DNA from: Atherinomorus stipes
Taxonomy: Eukaryota; Chordata; Actinopteri; Atheriniformes; Atherinidae
Assembly (NCBI GenBank): GCA_023101725.1
Contig: JALJCO010010250.1
Coordinates: 62,001-126,000 of the forward strand
DNA: 64,000 nucleotides
Direction of reading: 5' to 3'
Both the position numbers and the translations under genes were made by a program. A model generated the notes under the pieces. It made no database searches. It saw nothing but the letters and a program-made list of their open reading frames with translations, and was not told the origin of the DNA. Positions 35,561 to 46,798 of this stretch are shown here, in pieces (position 1 is the stretch's first letter; every line of letters begins with the position of its first letter).

Positions 35561-36290
35561 AAATAAGAAGCATGATTTAAAATTAAGACAAAAATTTCTG
35601 ACAAGTCTCCTATCTTTTTTTTTTGGGGGGGGACTTTAATGTCAAATAAAATAGAGCAGATTTGAACTCCTGAATAAAAACTATGTAAATGCAGCTAAAC
35701 ACAGGTGGGTCTTTAACCTGGATGTAAATACACTTCGGGCCGGATCTATAAAAGGTTTGAGTGTATAAAAAATAAAAATGTGAGCTATCTCACTGCACAC
35801 GCTAAAAAATTTACAAACTGATCTACTAACAGCGTGCTAAAAGGGTTCGGTCTTTAAAACGTGCTAAATAGCGCCTCCTATCCATTTAGTACTTTTTCTA
35901 CAATGAATATGCAATATGGGGCGTTTACACGCACAAGTGCATGTAATGGGAGGAGAAAATGTAAATATATTAATTTAGCACTCGCAAGGCGATTCATCAA
36001 CCATGAGACGCATTACCTTGCTGTTTTTTTGCGTCAATTTTAGTACGTCTGAAAAGCAGGTGCAACTTGCAGCTTTGTGCACAAAAGGCTGCAACTTCTG
36101 ACAGGGACAATCCTGGACACGCACACATCTGATTCAGAATCATTTCTAATGAGCAGTGAGGGCAGCGTATTTAGTTCTTATTGTTTATTCAATAAATATC
36201 ACCACAACAAAACACTATTTAACACAGGTGTAAAATATTCTGGATAAATGAAAGTTTGCAGCCACTGTGGAGCTTAATGAGAACTAAAGC
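35561..36290. other. no gene seen
   Basis: T/G-rich simple sequence at 35610-35632, otherwise unassigned. Confidence 0.4.
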
Positions 36291-36299
36291 TGCATTAAT

Positions 36300-37662
36300 T
36301 GTGACTGCAGACATTAAAGTCTATCCTCTTATGGACCTGCAGCCAGTGTAAAGACCTCAGAACTGTACTGATGTGGTCCAGGTTTCTGGTCTTAGTGAGA
36401 ACCCGGGCAGTGGAGTTCTGAATGAACTGCAGGTGTCTGTTTTTTTGATAGACCAGTGTCGAGGCAGAAAAGAAGACAACTAATCTGCCAGGTGGGTTTG
36501 AGAATTTTATAAGCCATTTATTATAGAAATGTATTTATACGGTACATAAATAATGAATTAATTTAAGAGGAGATGAAAGAGTAAAACTAAAAAAGCTGGA
36601 GCAGTTGTAGTAGTAAACTGACTACAACTGGAGAGTCCAGTTCCAGAAGATCCACAGACGGGGTGTCAGTGTGAAGGTCTGGAGTGACTCTGAAGTCCAA
36701 GTCAGAACAGGGAGGTTTTATTCTGAGGTCATCAGTGGAGGCTTCTGGGCATGTGGACCTGTGAAGGCCTTCTTTCCTGTCTGATAATAATGTCTGATAA
36801 TGCGTTAATGATACTGTTTATCATATTGCAGGTCACAGAAAGCTCAGTGTATGTCAGAAAGAGGGTAACCAGTGAAACTGCATCCACACCAGTAAAGACA
36901 CAATAATAAAGTTACAATAATCAAGCCGACAAAAAATGAACGAATGGACTAGTTTTTTCAGGTCCTGCTGAAACTTCAGATCTTTTATCTTTGAGATGTT
37001 CTTCAGCTGATTTAGTTATTGCCTTTTATGTGTTTCTCAAAGTTTAGGTCCAAGTCCATCATTACAGCCAGATTTCTGACCTGCTTGGTGGTTTTTAGGT
37101 CCGGGTCCATCACTGCAGCCAGATTTCTGACCTGGTTGGTGGTTTTTAGGTCCGGGTCCATCACTGCAGCCAGATTTCTGACCTGGTTGGTGGTTTTTAG
37201 GTCCGGGTCCATCACTACAGCCAGATTTCTGACCTGGTTGGTGGTTTTTAGGTCTGAGTCCATCACTACAGCCAGATTTCTGATCTGGTTGGTGGTTTTT
37301 AGGTCTGGGTCCATCACTACAGCCAGATTTCTGACCTGGTTGGTGGTTTTTAGGTCTGAGTCCATCACTACAGCCAGATTTCTGACCTGGTTGGTGGTTT
37401 TTAGGTCTGAGTCCATCACTACAGCCAGATTTCTGATCTGGTTGGTGGTTTTTAGGTCTGAGTCCATCACTACAGCCAGATTTCTGACCTGGTTGGTGGT
37501 TTTTAGGTCCGGGTCCATCACTACAGCCAGATTTCTGACCTGGTTGGTGGTTTTTAGGTCTGAGTCCATCGCTACAGCCATATTTCTGGCCTGGTTGGTG
37601 GTTTTTAGGTCTGAGTCCATCACTGCAACCAGATTTCTGGCCTGGTTGGTGGTTTTTAGGTA
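36300..37662 (-). mobile_element. LINE (L2/Rex-like) reverse-transcriptase 3' fragment
   Basis: On the minus strand, 36900-37040 encodes a stretch ending SFIFCRLDYCN, and 36300-36460 encodes LQFIQNSTARVLTKTRNLDH followed by LRSLHWLQVHKRIDFNV. Both are the conserved tail downstream of the polymerase domain in L2/CR1-type LINEs. About 420 bases of foreign sequence (roughly 36470-36895) separate them. The N-terminal side runs into a minisatellite (37048-37662). This is a dead fragment. Confidence 0.8.
37048..37662 (-). repeat. 51-bp minisatellite derived from LINE coding sequence, 12 units
   Basis: Twelve tandem units of 51 bases encode, on the minus strand, DLKTTNQVRNLAVVMDS with small changes (V/I, S/P). 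The last unit continues into DLNFEKHIKGN, which is normal LINE RT-tail sequence (usual form near V.NLGV..D.DL.F..HIK). Because 51 is a multiple of three, both strands stay open across the array (219 and 214 codons). This explains the long frames without implying a gene. Confidence 0.9.
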
Positions 37663-37787
37663 GCCTGGCACACCAGCCTAAGCAACGACCATGTATGAGA
37701 TATGTGGCAAGTCAGTCTGGGTTCTCTCCATTGGAAAGTGATTTTCACTCCAGTAAAAAATTGACTGGTCCAGAGTGCGGGAGACTG

Positions 37788-38588
37788 AGGGCGCATTCAC
37801 AAAGCTTTTTTTTTTTTTTTTTAAGGATTTTTGGGCACTAGTGGCCTTTATACAACAGTGTATAGTGACAGGAAGGGGGCAGAGAGAGTGGGGAGTGACA
37901 TGCAGCAAAGGGTCCTCGACCGGGAATCGAACCGGGGCCGACTGCGCTGAGGAACTGTAGCCTCTGTTCATGGGGCGGCTGCTCAACCAACTGAGCTAAT
38001 CACCGCCCCACAAAGCTTTTTTGATTCGAATCAGAGTCTGTTGCTCTGAAAGTTTGCTTCATTTGGGGGAGTTGTGAATGCGCAAACGGACTCTGATCCA
38101 GAGCAAACAAGCGAACTGATCTGCCTATAAACGTGGTCTCGATCCGTTTCAAGTGAACCACATATAGGAAGTGGACTACAAACTGCATTGGCATTGTGGG
38201 TAAACGCTACGACAACAAACAAGTGTGGGACTGCAGTACTTATAAAGATGGTTCGTCGTCAGACGTGGAGTTATGAGGAAGTAAAAGCTTTAAATGATGG
38301 TCATCATAGTCTGATGAAAGCATATCCAGCTCCTCGTACAAAAATGATGTTGTTTTGTGAAGGAAAAAGAAGTTGTGAGAACCGTCTTGTTCGTGCGTCT
38401 TATCCTCGCCTATGGTGAATCTGAATGCAGCGCCACCTCTGGAGAGATTGGGAACAGTATTCAAAAGGTTTGGCTCATTTGCCTACGGTGCAAACGTGAA
38501 CGCGATCTCGGTCCGGAAGACCACCCTGCCCCCAGCCGAACCGAGTCCCCAGTCGGACTGAGACTCTATGCTTTCTGAATGCACCCTG
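37788..38588 (+). mobile_element. PIF/Harbinger-like element with a Myb/SANT-like start
   Basis: Ends GGGCGCATTCACAAAGC and, at the right, GCTTTCTGAATGCACCC are inverted, flanked by the 3-mer TGA. A frame at 38248-38418 begins MVRRQTWSYEEVKALND, resembling the first helix of the Myb/SANT-like DNA-binding protein of Harbinger elements, and ends after 57 residues. A SINE sits near the left end. The Harbinger call rests on the short duplication and the Myb-like start, so it is moderate. Confidence 0.6.
37812..38009 (-). mobile_element. tRNA-derived SINE
   Basis: On the minus strand it begins TGGGGCGGTGATTAGCTCAG and has an A box (TAGCTCAGTTGG, about 37989-38000) and a perfect-looking B box (GGTTCGATTCC, about 37926-37936), the internal RNA polymerase III promoter. 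A body with GCATGTCACTCCCC follows, then a poly(A) tail. ACAAAGCTTTTTT is duplicated on both sides (37799-37811 and 38010-38022), showing target-primed insertion into the Harbinger-like element. Confidence 0.9.
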
Positions 38589-38591
38589 AAT

Positions 38592-39160
38592 CTCTGTGGC
38601 AACTTGCAGTTGTTTCTCATTGGCTCCAAACACAGTCATCTCATTTTTGGTTTTTGTTCAGCTGAAGAAAGTGGTGTCACATCCAGTGCTGATGCTCTCA
38701 TTATTACAGGCTCCCACATAAAACTGCTTTAACCTGTGAGGCTCAGGACTTTGACAGAAGTCAGTTTAATAATTCAGCTTGTTTCAGAAGTTTTCAATAG
38801 ATGCCTAGGAAAGGTACTTTACCAACAGATTCCCCATCATTCCCCCTGCTTTAATTCTGTCAATGTAGAAGTCTGTCTTGTCCGACTCGTCTTCCGCCTG
38901 TCGTGAATAAAACATGAGGGGTCTTTGGTTTCTGATTGAGTTAGTCTGAGCAGTTTGCTGACCTACATGGAGAATTCACAGAGAACTGGTGAAGTGTAAT
39001 AGGTCAGACATGATCGTCAGCCTGAGGGGTTATGGTTAGTAGGGTAGAAAACCTCCTTTAGTCACACTTCAGTACATAAAAATGATGTGTTGTCTAAGCG
39101 TGATCAGTAGCTACTGGCAACATCTGAAATCGTTTTATTACAGTTAATGTCTTGTTAATG
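38592..39160. other. no gene seen
   Basis: No exon or named repeat recognised. Confidence 0.4.
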
Positions 39161-39421
39161 TTAAAGGAATAGTACATCCACAGAATGATGTGCATTCATT
39201 TTGTACTCACCCTCATACCGAGCAAGACTGTGGAGCACTTTTTTAATATCTCAAATGCAGTCGGAGATCGGACAGGTTTTCATTCTCCCCCAACTTTCAT
39301 ATAATGGAGTTCACCGGCGACTGAACTAAAAGGTCGATAAAAGTCCACAAAAACTTGGCAGTATTCCTCCATACTGCTCGTCCAATGTAAGTGTCCTGAG
39401 TGGGTAGCGTCCATAACTTAC

Positions 39422-41010
39422 GGTATTTTCCGGACTATAAGTCACACTTTTTTTTCATAGGATGGCTGCTCCTGCGACTTATAGTCAGGTGCGACTTTTA
39501 AAGGAGTGATGACATAACAGTTAAAAACTAGTTTATGTTGTTGGCATTACTTTATATGTAAATACTCCAAAGAAAAAAACGGCATTTTTTACAGCGGAGT
39601 ATTGTTTTGAAACGCCAGACCTCACTTCCTCAGTAATACAGTTGGGTCCGGTGATGATATGGAGCTTTACCCGGAGACCACGTTGACTTCATTTTGATTG
39701 GCTACACCTTATTTCGCTATGACCTTATTTGGAGAATCTAGGTCAAGCTGCGGTCGGAGTTTGCTAAAGGCTAACTGCTAGCAACATGGGCAGTTCAGAC
39801 AGTGTGAGCTACGTTTATCAGACAAGACAGCATTTAGAAAATAAATAAACTTACAGGTAATGACAAGGTTGTGGCCCCCTCCCTCAGTGTTGCTGCAGAA
39901 GTTTTCTTTTAAATCCATTTGTTTGAAAACCCAGACCTGACTGCAGAGAAGTTACTACTAGCTCCATACATGCAGCTGAATCAGACAGGGAGGGGGGGAG
40001 TGGACGGTGCATAAACCGTTAGGAGAGGGGGGGGGCTGTTTACTTGATAGTGTGCTCTTATTGGAGCAATTAAATTACGTAGAATGATAGAACTACGTAG
40101 AATGATAGCCTGCTGTCTGATTCAACTGTTTCTGAGCAAAGAGACAAAGCTGACAGACCATAAACAGGAACTTTGATTCTCACTCTGGACATTCACATGG
40201 CCTCATCAGTGCACAATAGATCATATTATACACCGAAAACCCCAGAAAAGTGAAATTTGATGTCATGGTACCTTTAAATCAAAATGTATATAATTTAACA
40301 TATTTTTAAGTGTCAATTTGAGCTGACTGACATGACCCAAGGATGTTTATCCTTGTTAATCATGATTTTTATGATCATTTACAGGTATTAACTTTAGAAT
40401 CAGAGTCATTGGGGAATTTTTAGCAGTAACAAACTGGACATGAAAAATTTGTAAAATCGCCCTTATTTTAAAGAAGTAAATACGACTTATAGTCCAGTGC
40501 AACTTATATATGTTTCTTTCCTAGAGCTATTACTGCAGTCAACAACTCCAAACCTGCCCCCTCATCCAAACACACTTTCATTGATCATATTGGTCAGAGA
40601 GAAAAACAGTCATTTCTGCTATATAATCAAGAACTTGGACACGAGTATACAGATCATATTGATCATTTTAGGACGTCATCGCACTTCACTTCTAAGTGCA
40701 ATATTCCATGTTAACTGAGTACAACTATCACTCATATTATATGCCTGTTGCCTGTTGCTGCTTTATGCACATATGTGTGTGTATGTACTTGCATATATAT
40801 TTATATATAACTTGTTTGTTTTGTTTGTTTGCCCTTGTTTGGACACTTTTAACAGTTCTTGCACCATGGGAGATGCCCCCAAATTTCGTTTATATGGAAA
40901 TATAAATGACAATAAAGGCTATTCTATTCTTCTATTCTATTCTCGTCATGATGCATTTGTTGACTGATGACTTATACTCAGGAGCAATTTATAGTCCAGA
41001 AAATACAATA
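39422..41010. mobile_element. DNA transposon with TATTTTCCGGACTATAAGT ends
   Basis: GGTATTTTCCGGACTATAAG with GCGACTTATAGTCAGG on the left, and ACTTATACTCAGGAGC with TTTATAGTCCAGAAAATAC on the right, are inverted ends of a common fish MITE type (GACTTATAGTCCGGAAAATAC). A family E element occupies 39502-40273. An AT-rich stretch with TTCTATTCTATTC lies at 40918-40945. Confidence 0.7.
39502..40273 (+). mobile_element. TTAA-flanked element (family E, fullest copy)
   Basis: AGGAGTGATGACATAAC on the left and GATGTCATGGTACCT on the right are bounded by TTAA (39498-39501, 40274-40277). The interior matches the family E repeats at 19.3 and 33.0 kb. The mini-ORF starting at 39786 (MGSSDS) is frameshifted relative to the 19-kb copy. 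Confidence 0.65.
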
Positions 41011-41025
41011 CTAGAAACGACATCA

Positions 41026-41314
41026 TTTAGTATATTTTTATAGCTTAAACAGTAGTACATCTAGTGCCGAGAAGTGCGTCCATGTGAGTTCACGACACTA
41101 CGGAAGCCACGGCAGACAAGATTGCACATTCTCTTTCGCTCATTCGCTCTTAGCACAATGTAAAAAGCGAATTTCTTCTTCTATGCTTGCATTATTGGCA
41201 AGCATAATGCAAGCATTATGTGAACGCCGTGGCTTCCGTAGTGTTGTGAACTCGCATGAATGTGCAAATAGGAAGTACAATGTACTACTGTTTAGGCTAT
41301 AAAAATATACTAAA
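41026..41314. mobile_element. palindromic MITE
   Basis: TTTAGTATATTTTTATAGCT with AACAGTAGTACAT, and ATGTACTACTGTTT with TATAAAAATATACTAAA, form near-complete arms. CACTACGGAAGCCACGGC and GCCGTGGCTTCCGTAGTG extend them inward. The whole 289 bases can fold back on itself. Confidence 0.8.
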
Positions 41315-41871
41315 TTATGTTGTTTCAAGTAAATTATGGACGCTACCCACTCAGGACACTTGGATTACATTGGACAAGCAGTATGGAGGAATATTGCCAA
41401 GTTTTTGTGGACTTTTATGGACCATTTTGGTTCGAGCCTCAGTCACCTCCATTATATAAAAGTTGGGGGAAAACGAAAACCTCCCCGATCTCTGGCTGCA
41501 TTTGAGATATAAAAAAAGTGCTCCAGAGTCTCGCTCAGCATGAGGGTGAGTAGAAAACAAACTTGCATCATTCTGTGGGTGTACTATTCCTCGAAGAGCA
41601 TTTCTACATCTGCCCTGAAAGATCATCTAGTCGAGACATGGTGTTGGATTTTATTTAGTGGCTTCTACTGTCAAACTGGAACAGCACACAACCCAAACTT
41701 GTTTGAATGGGTTTGAATGAGCATGTGTTTGTAAATGACTTCATTTCATTCTGTTTCTGCAGATTCATCAAAGATTGTTATGAAAAAATCAACTTGTCTC
41801 AAATTCTTCTGAAGAAATCTTGTTCAACACAAACTTTGTGATATTAACTCGGTTTCTTCTTCTTACCGCAG

Positions 41872-42027
41872 GTTGAAGTGACAGTGTCCAGATGAAGGAT
41901 GGAGCTTCTACTTCAGTCTTGCCTCTGACTACCTGAGACTGTGCTGGGTACAAGGAGCCTGAAGGACCCTTTGTACATAGAGCAGAGTCCACAGAAACGG
42001 AAGTATCAGGTCATATAAGAGGCAGAT
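41872..42027 (+). promoter_or_regulatory. 5' UTR part of the first coding exon, with two short uORFs
   Basis: The acceptor GGTTTCTTCTTCTTACCGCAG ends at 41871 and opens the exon. An alternative acceptor (TTCTGCAG, ends 41762) would add 109 bases. Upstream ATGs at 41892 (14 codons, stop 41934-41936) and 41899 (9 codons, stop 41926-41928) overlap each other ahead of the main start and could lower or regulate translation. An in-frame TAA at 42016-42018 closes the main frame upstream of the start. Confidence 0.6.
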
Positions 42028-44448
42028 ATGTCTCAGGCTGGTAAAGTCCTCCATCTCTACGTGGAGGTGAGGTCCGTTTCCGATGAGGATGAAAAGATCC
42101 TGGGTCGAGAAGATGATGGCACTAATCATCTGATGCTGCAGTGTCCGGACGTCCTCACGCACTCTCAGAGAAGTTCTGCCCGTTCGAGTCTTAACCCCAG
42201 TCCAGAGCTTTCCCCGGTCATCCCGAATCATACAAGCGTTGGAAACCACAGCTTCTGTCCCTCAAAGTCATCGTCCAGACACTCAGTTAGCTTCCAGCTT
42301 CAAAGTCCTGATGCTACAGGGTCACCCACCCAGTTCCAGCGGCAGGATGTATTACATGACAGCTTTGGTCAGTTACTTGAGGTCCTTGCACCCAAATCAT
42401 CCAGTTCAGGTGTTTTTGGTTCACTTGGACAAACCCTTTCCCCTAACATGGATCCCTACCAGGAAAGACTCCTCACCTCCCCATCATCTACATCCACTTG
42501 CAGGTTGGCTGTGCCCTCCACCCCCAGCAGCAAACGTAGGTCTTATGATGTTCCAGAAACAGAGGATGAGAAAGGGAGGACATCTGTGGTTACCTTTGGG
42601 TACATAGACAAAGCTAGTGTTCACAGCACGGTGAGACGTTGTAGTTCTGTGTGCCTAAATGAGCCGAGCAATCCTTTTAAGAGAGCGGAAAGGCAGCTGC
42701 TGCCTGCTCACCTCCAGAAAAGGATGAGCGATCCAGTGTGGTACAGCGATCAGCCATCACGGTGTGACCGATTCCATAGTCACCCCCGCCCATCTCAGAA
42801 TGAGTCCACACACAGCTCGCCTTACTTACAGAGAGCTGCCATGGACACATTTGCCAGAGATGCCACCTACAAGGCCTTAGAGGAATTTGGATCACCAGAA
42901 CTCAGGCGCAGACTTGCAGGTCACAATCTGGAGAACTGCAGCCCAACTTTGCCATGGCAATATCAGTCTCCTCGTTGCCGGTCTTTGGGGGGGTCACCCA
43001 TCCAATCCCGCAGCACCCTCACGCTACCATCGAAGACCCAACTCTTGGAGCTGGACAGGAGAGTCTGCCGTAGCGCAGCGAATGGATTACCCAGAAGTCC
43101 TGCCTCTGACCACCTGTCTGCCCAGAGTGGTCACTCATCCCACTCAGTGGCTGCAACCTCAGTCCCTGACCTCCATAGGCCAGTTCAAAGCCAGCAGAGG
43201 TCATGGGTGGGAGTGGAAAGCCCTAGGTTGTCCAACAAGTTTCACCCACCTTTGCCTGCTGGGAGACCCACAGATATCCAGCACGAGGTTCCAAACTTGT
43301 TCCCCAGCAGCATCACTTCCAGGACTAGCTACCAAGCTGGGAACTCCCATCAAAGTGTTACCAGTAGCTACAATGCTAAAAGCACCAACACCAGTCATAA
43401 TGCGACAGACACGCCCCTCTACAGTGTGAGCGATAGCTTGAGCAGTAAGAGTCCGTACAGGCCATCACACTGTAGTAGCCAATCCAGCGATGCAGACAGC
43501 CTTATCAGTGACAGGAGAAGCATCTCCCCATCCTCACACACTGAACTGGACTGTATGTTAGCCCTTGAGGCCAACAAACTGTCCGGTGTTTTTTCAGACA
43601 AACAGGCTTTTTCTCAGGGTGAGTCGCTAAAGTCTGAGGGCACCAAAACTGGAGGGTCATTCCTAAAAGAATCCCAGCACTACACCACTCTTCACAGGCG
43701 AAGCTCCTTTGAACTGGACAGCCAGAAGGACAGCAAAATAACAGAAAAAACAATACATCCAACGAAACCAGGACGCATTTCTCCTCTACTGTCCCACAGA
43801 GGCTTCTCCACACCAGCGTCTCCTGCCTTGCCATCCAAGTTGTCCCATGCATTTGGCTCTCAGCCATCAGCACTTGACCAAAGACATAAACAGAGTTCAT
43901 CACCTACTAAAGATTTGTCTACTTTACACCGCTACCAACCCCCGCAGTACACCGGTGACCGCAAATCGCCTGGTCTGGAACGCAGGCAGTATAACCACGT
44001 CTTTGATAGATCACCCAAAGCTTCCCCTGACGCCACCAGGAGACAACTGCCCAACCAAAATGCTGAAAGTCTGCCTGTGAGCTGGATCTCCAGGCAGCGG
44101 GAGTGGAAAGAGGTCCACAATGGAGGTGGACCATGCGAAGAAGAAAACAGTCAGTCATCTTCCCGGATTCATATTCAGAAAAAAGAGGAGTATCATAAGA
44201 CAGATGGAGGAGACAAGGGCCTACAGATGCAGTTGGTGCAGGAGTACCAGAGGTTGGTTCTTGGCATGTCCAAGGATCAGAGAGAGGCTCCGGATCACGG
44301 CGGGACCACTGGAACGTCCTCTCAGAGCTCCAGTGGGGTGACAGGCAGCCTTGGAGACAGTTTGCAGCTGGACAGAAATGGCAGTCTGTCCCCCGAAACC
44401 TCGAGCCAGTCAAGCCATGAAATGACCAACGGTGGCTCTGGGATGCAG
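42028..44448 (+). CDS. psd: EFA6/PSD family Arf6 exchange factor, coding exon 1
   Basis: First coding exon, 807 codons, phase 0 at its end. EFA6 (PSD) proteins load GTP onto Arf6 at the plasma membrane through a Sec7 domain and a PH domain, acting on endocytic recycling, cortical actin and dendritic spines. This exon is the long disordered N-terminal half, rich in Ser, Pro and Gln. The recognisable family motif is SVVTFGYIDKASV at residues 186-198, equivalent to VVIFRFVEKASV in mammalian PSD as I recall it. No signal peptide or membrane segment. The start at 42028 has a purine at -3 and an in-frame stop four codons upstream. The donor CAG/GTCTGC (44449) is weak, and the frame stays open to a TAA at 44521-44523. 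The N-terminal part is much longer than in human PSD, so the exact paralog (psd, psd2, psd4) is not settled; the symbol is provisional. Confidence 0.85.
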
Positions 44449-44861
44449 GTCTGCTGGTCGGGGGGGTCATCGGGGTTTGGTTGTCGGAGATTAAAGTTAT
44501 GGTGTAGATTGTGTTTGTGTTAAATCTGTGCGTAGTGAAACTGTCTGCAGAGCTGATCAGTCACATAAACACTGAGTATTATAAATAAATAAACCTGAAA
44601 CACCACACCACCTTTCAGATAGTTGTTTGTCTAATATTCAGTCTTTTTGGTTTCTGCTTTCAGTGATAAAAGGAACACATTTTCTAAGATAAATTAGCAT
44701 AGTTACTACTGAATAGAATACCTTTACGTTTTCAGTTTGTTTTTAAACATTCAACATTTGCATAGTCCCATAAAGCTCTTTAATCCTATGACTAACACGT
44801 GTGAGTTGCTGTTTTTAGTGACAATGATCCAGCTGTAAACAATTTGAACTGTAAGTACAGT
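44449..44861. other. intron 1, unassigned part
   Basis: Starts GTCTGC. It reads on in frame for 24 codons before TAA. A polyadenylation-like AATAAA lies in the ATAAATAAATAAAC run at 44581-44594, so a short isoform ending here is possible. Confidence 0.4.
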
Positions 44862-46798
44862 ATGAGGCCAGATCAGTCTCATAATGAGTGAACTCACACG
44901 GGGGTTTTTTCACAAATGTACATACCCTGGTTCACAGTTGTGTTTTGGATTCAGAAATGCACACACTCTGGTTCACAAATATAATCTTCATGCTAGGGGT
45001 GCACCGATATATCGGCCAGCCGATCGATCGGTTCCGATTTCCTTAATTTTGGGGGATCGGGGATCGGCCGATCAATAAATGTAAAACCGATCTTATCTAC
45101 CGATCATATTTACTTCGGCTAAAGTCACTTTTGGTGGTTTACGTTTAGTTTAGTTTGTCTTGTAGATTATTTTATTTAATACTTATACCATATTATATGC
45201 ATTGCAAAATAAGCAAAATACTGTTGTGAAGTTTATTTTTAGTAAGAGGCTCAAAGCCAGTTTGAAATGCAACCAGTTGAGCTAGTTTTGTGTTTAATAA
45301 TGTGAAAAATGAGACTGAAGGAATGGAAATTATACTTTTGTAGTTTGGACTACAATACTTGCAAATTTTCATTTATATTTAAGAACAGTAGCTTGTGCAG
45401 TTAAAACTAGTTTGCATTGTACTACAGGTACTGTATTGTTTATTAATAGAACAAAATTGGTATATTGAAGATGTTTGCTGTCAATTATTAAGAAAAATTG
45501 GTATCGGTGGGTCAGATTTCTTAAAGATCGGTGATCGGCCAGAAAACTGCAATCGGTGCACCCCTACTTCATGCACATTTGTACTATAGATTATAATGCG
45601 CTTACAGCATATGAGAGAGAAATCTGCGTGGTGAATTTTGAGACTCCCCTGATGTTGCAGGTCAACAAACGTCATCATTGCCTGATGAATCTGTCAATAG
45701 AATTTGCAGTTCTGATTGACAGATTTATCAGGTAACCAGGTGTGTTCGCTTTCAGCCAATCATATGTCTCTAAAAGCGCAATCTTTTCCTATAAAGATGA
45801 GCTTGGCTCTCGATTTCCGTGCATCCAAGTCCGACGTGCTCCAGCATTGTTATGTTTTTAAAGTGACAATGAAATCCAAAACACTAGTCTCTTCTGGTTC
45901 AAGACGTTTTATTTTCTCTGAGTAGAATAGGTGTTTCTTACCGCACCAGCATTTTCAAAAAACTTAGATTGTCTTACTGCATTATGAAGTGACAGGCAGA
46001 TCACATCGGTTCATGTCTTACTTTTCAAGTGATTCAACAAAACAAAAAACAGCACTTAGCAGCGGTCTAAAACTGTATGGCTGCATGCTTGAAACAGAGC
46101 TCAGCCAGCCCCAATAGCCAACACTAATATAATCCAGGTGCTGCAGTCCCCTGTTTATAAAGAAGGAGCAGAGGTGAGACAAGGCAACAAGCACAGCAGC
46201 AGAAAATCTAAAACAATTCCCAATTTCATGCTTATCAAGTCAACTCATACTTCAAACTACAGTATTTTACTTTCATATCTCATAACCAAACAGAAATAAT
46301 AATAGTAAACTATAAAGAATTAAATATTAATCAAAACATAAATCAAGCATTTCATCATAACAAAAATTTAAAAAAATCAAGCATTTGGCTCGAACAGTGT
46401 CCTTCGTGTTAAATGGAACACTAACGTTTGACACTAAACGGTGATGGATTAGCATTTCACCCATAGACCATTTCATTTCACTTGAACAGTCCTGCCTGCC
46501 ACATAGAAGTAATAATTATGAATATAATAAAAGTATGTAAATATACTACAGTATAGTGATATAATAATAAAAGTCTTATATTATTTCTATGAGTGTGAAA
46601 ATGTGAAAACAGTTCGTAAATACACATTCAGCGGTTCGTATAAACTGTGAATTTAAATTAAAAGTGTGCCTCAAAATTGAACCAGAATGTGTGCATTTGT
46701 GAAACAGATCGTGTGCATTTCTGAATCTCAAATACAACTACGAAACAGAGCGTGTCATCTGTGTGAGTTCATTCATTATGAGACTGATCTGTCCTCAT
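44862..46798. mobile_element. 1.9-kb element with ATGAGGCCAGATCAGTCTC ends
   Basis: Inverted ends of about 38 bases: the left reads ATGAGGCCAGATCAGTCTCA and the complement of the right reads ATGAGGACAGATCAGTCTCA. Both are followed by TAATGARTGAACTCACAC. The interior is AT-rich with no transposase seen and holds a younger hAT element. No clear target duplication, so the superfamily is open. Confidence 0.7.
44994..45566. mobile_element. hAT MITE with perfect 8-bp duplication
   Basis: TAGGGGTGCACCGATATATC and CAATCGGTGCACCCCTA are the ends of a widespread vertebrate hAT type. CTTCATGC is duplicated exactly at 44986-44993 and 45567-45574. Inserted into the 44862-46798 element. Confidence 0.95.

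Larger units (their letters stand above)
39165..41591. mobile_element. TTAA-flanked element (family B, expanded by nested insertions)
   Basis: The left end AGGAATAGTACATCCACAGA follows TTAA (39161-39164). The right end TCTGTGGGTGTACTATTCCT is followed by CGAA, a decayed TTAA. Arms match the compact copy at 31448-31868. The extra 2 kb is three further elements (39422-41010, 39502-40273, 41026-41314). It ends 280 bases before the first coding exon of the EFA6/PSD gene. Confidence 0.8.

Noticed and set aside
37012..37671. Two long open frames, 219 codons on minus and 214 on plus
   Set aside because: Both are produced by the same 51-base tandem array; a unit divisible by three keeps any open frame open. 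The content is LINE-derived, not a host gene.
42887..44470. Overlapping frames within coding exon 1 (180 codons plus strand, 183 and 132 codons minus strand)
   Set aside because: Shadows of the 807-codon EFA6/PSD exon in other frames, with no domains.
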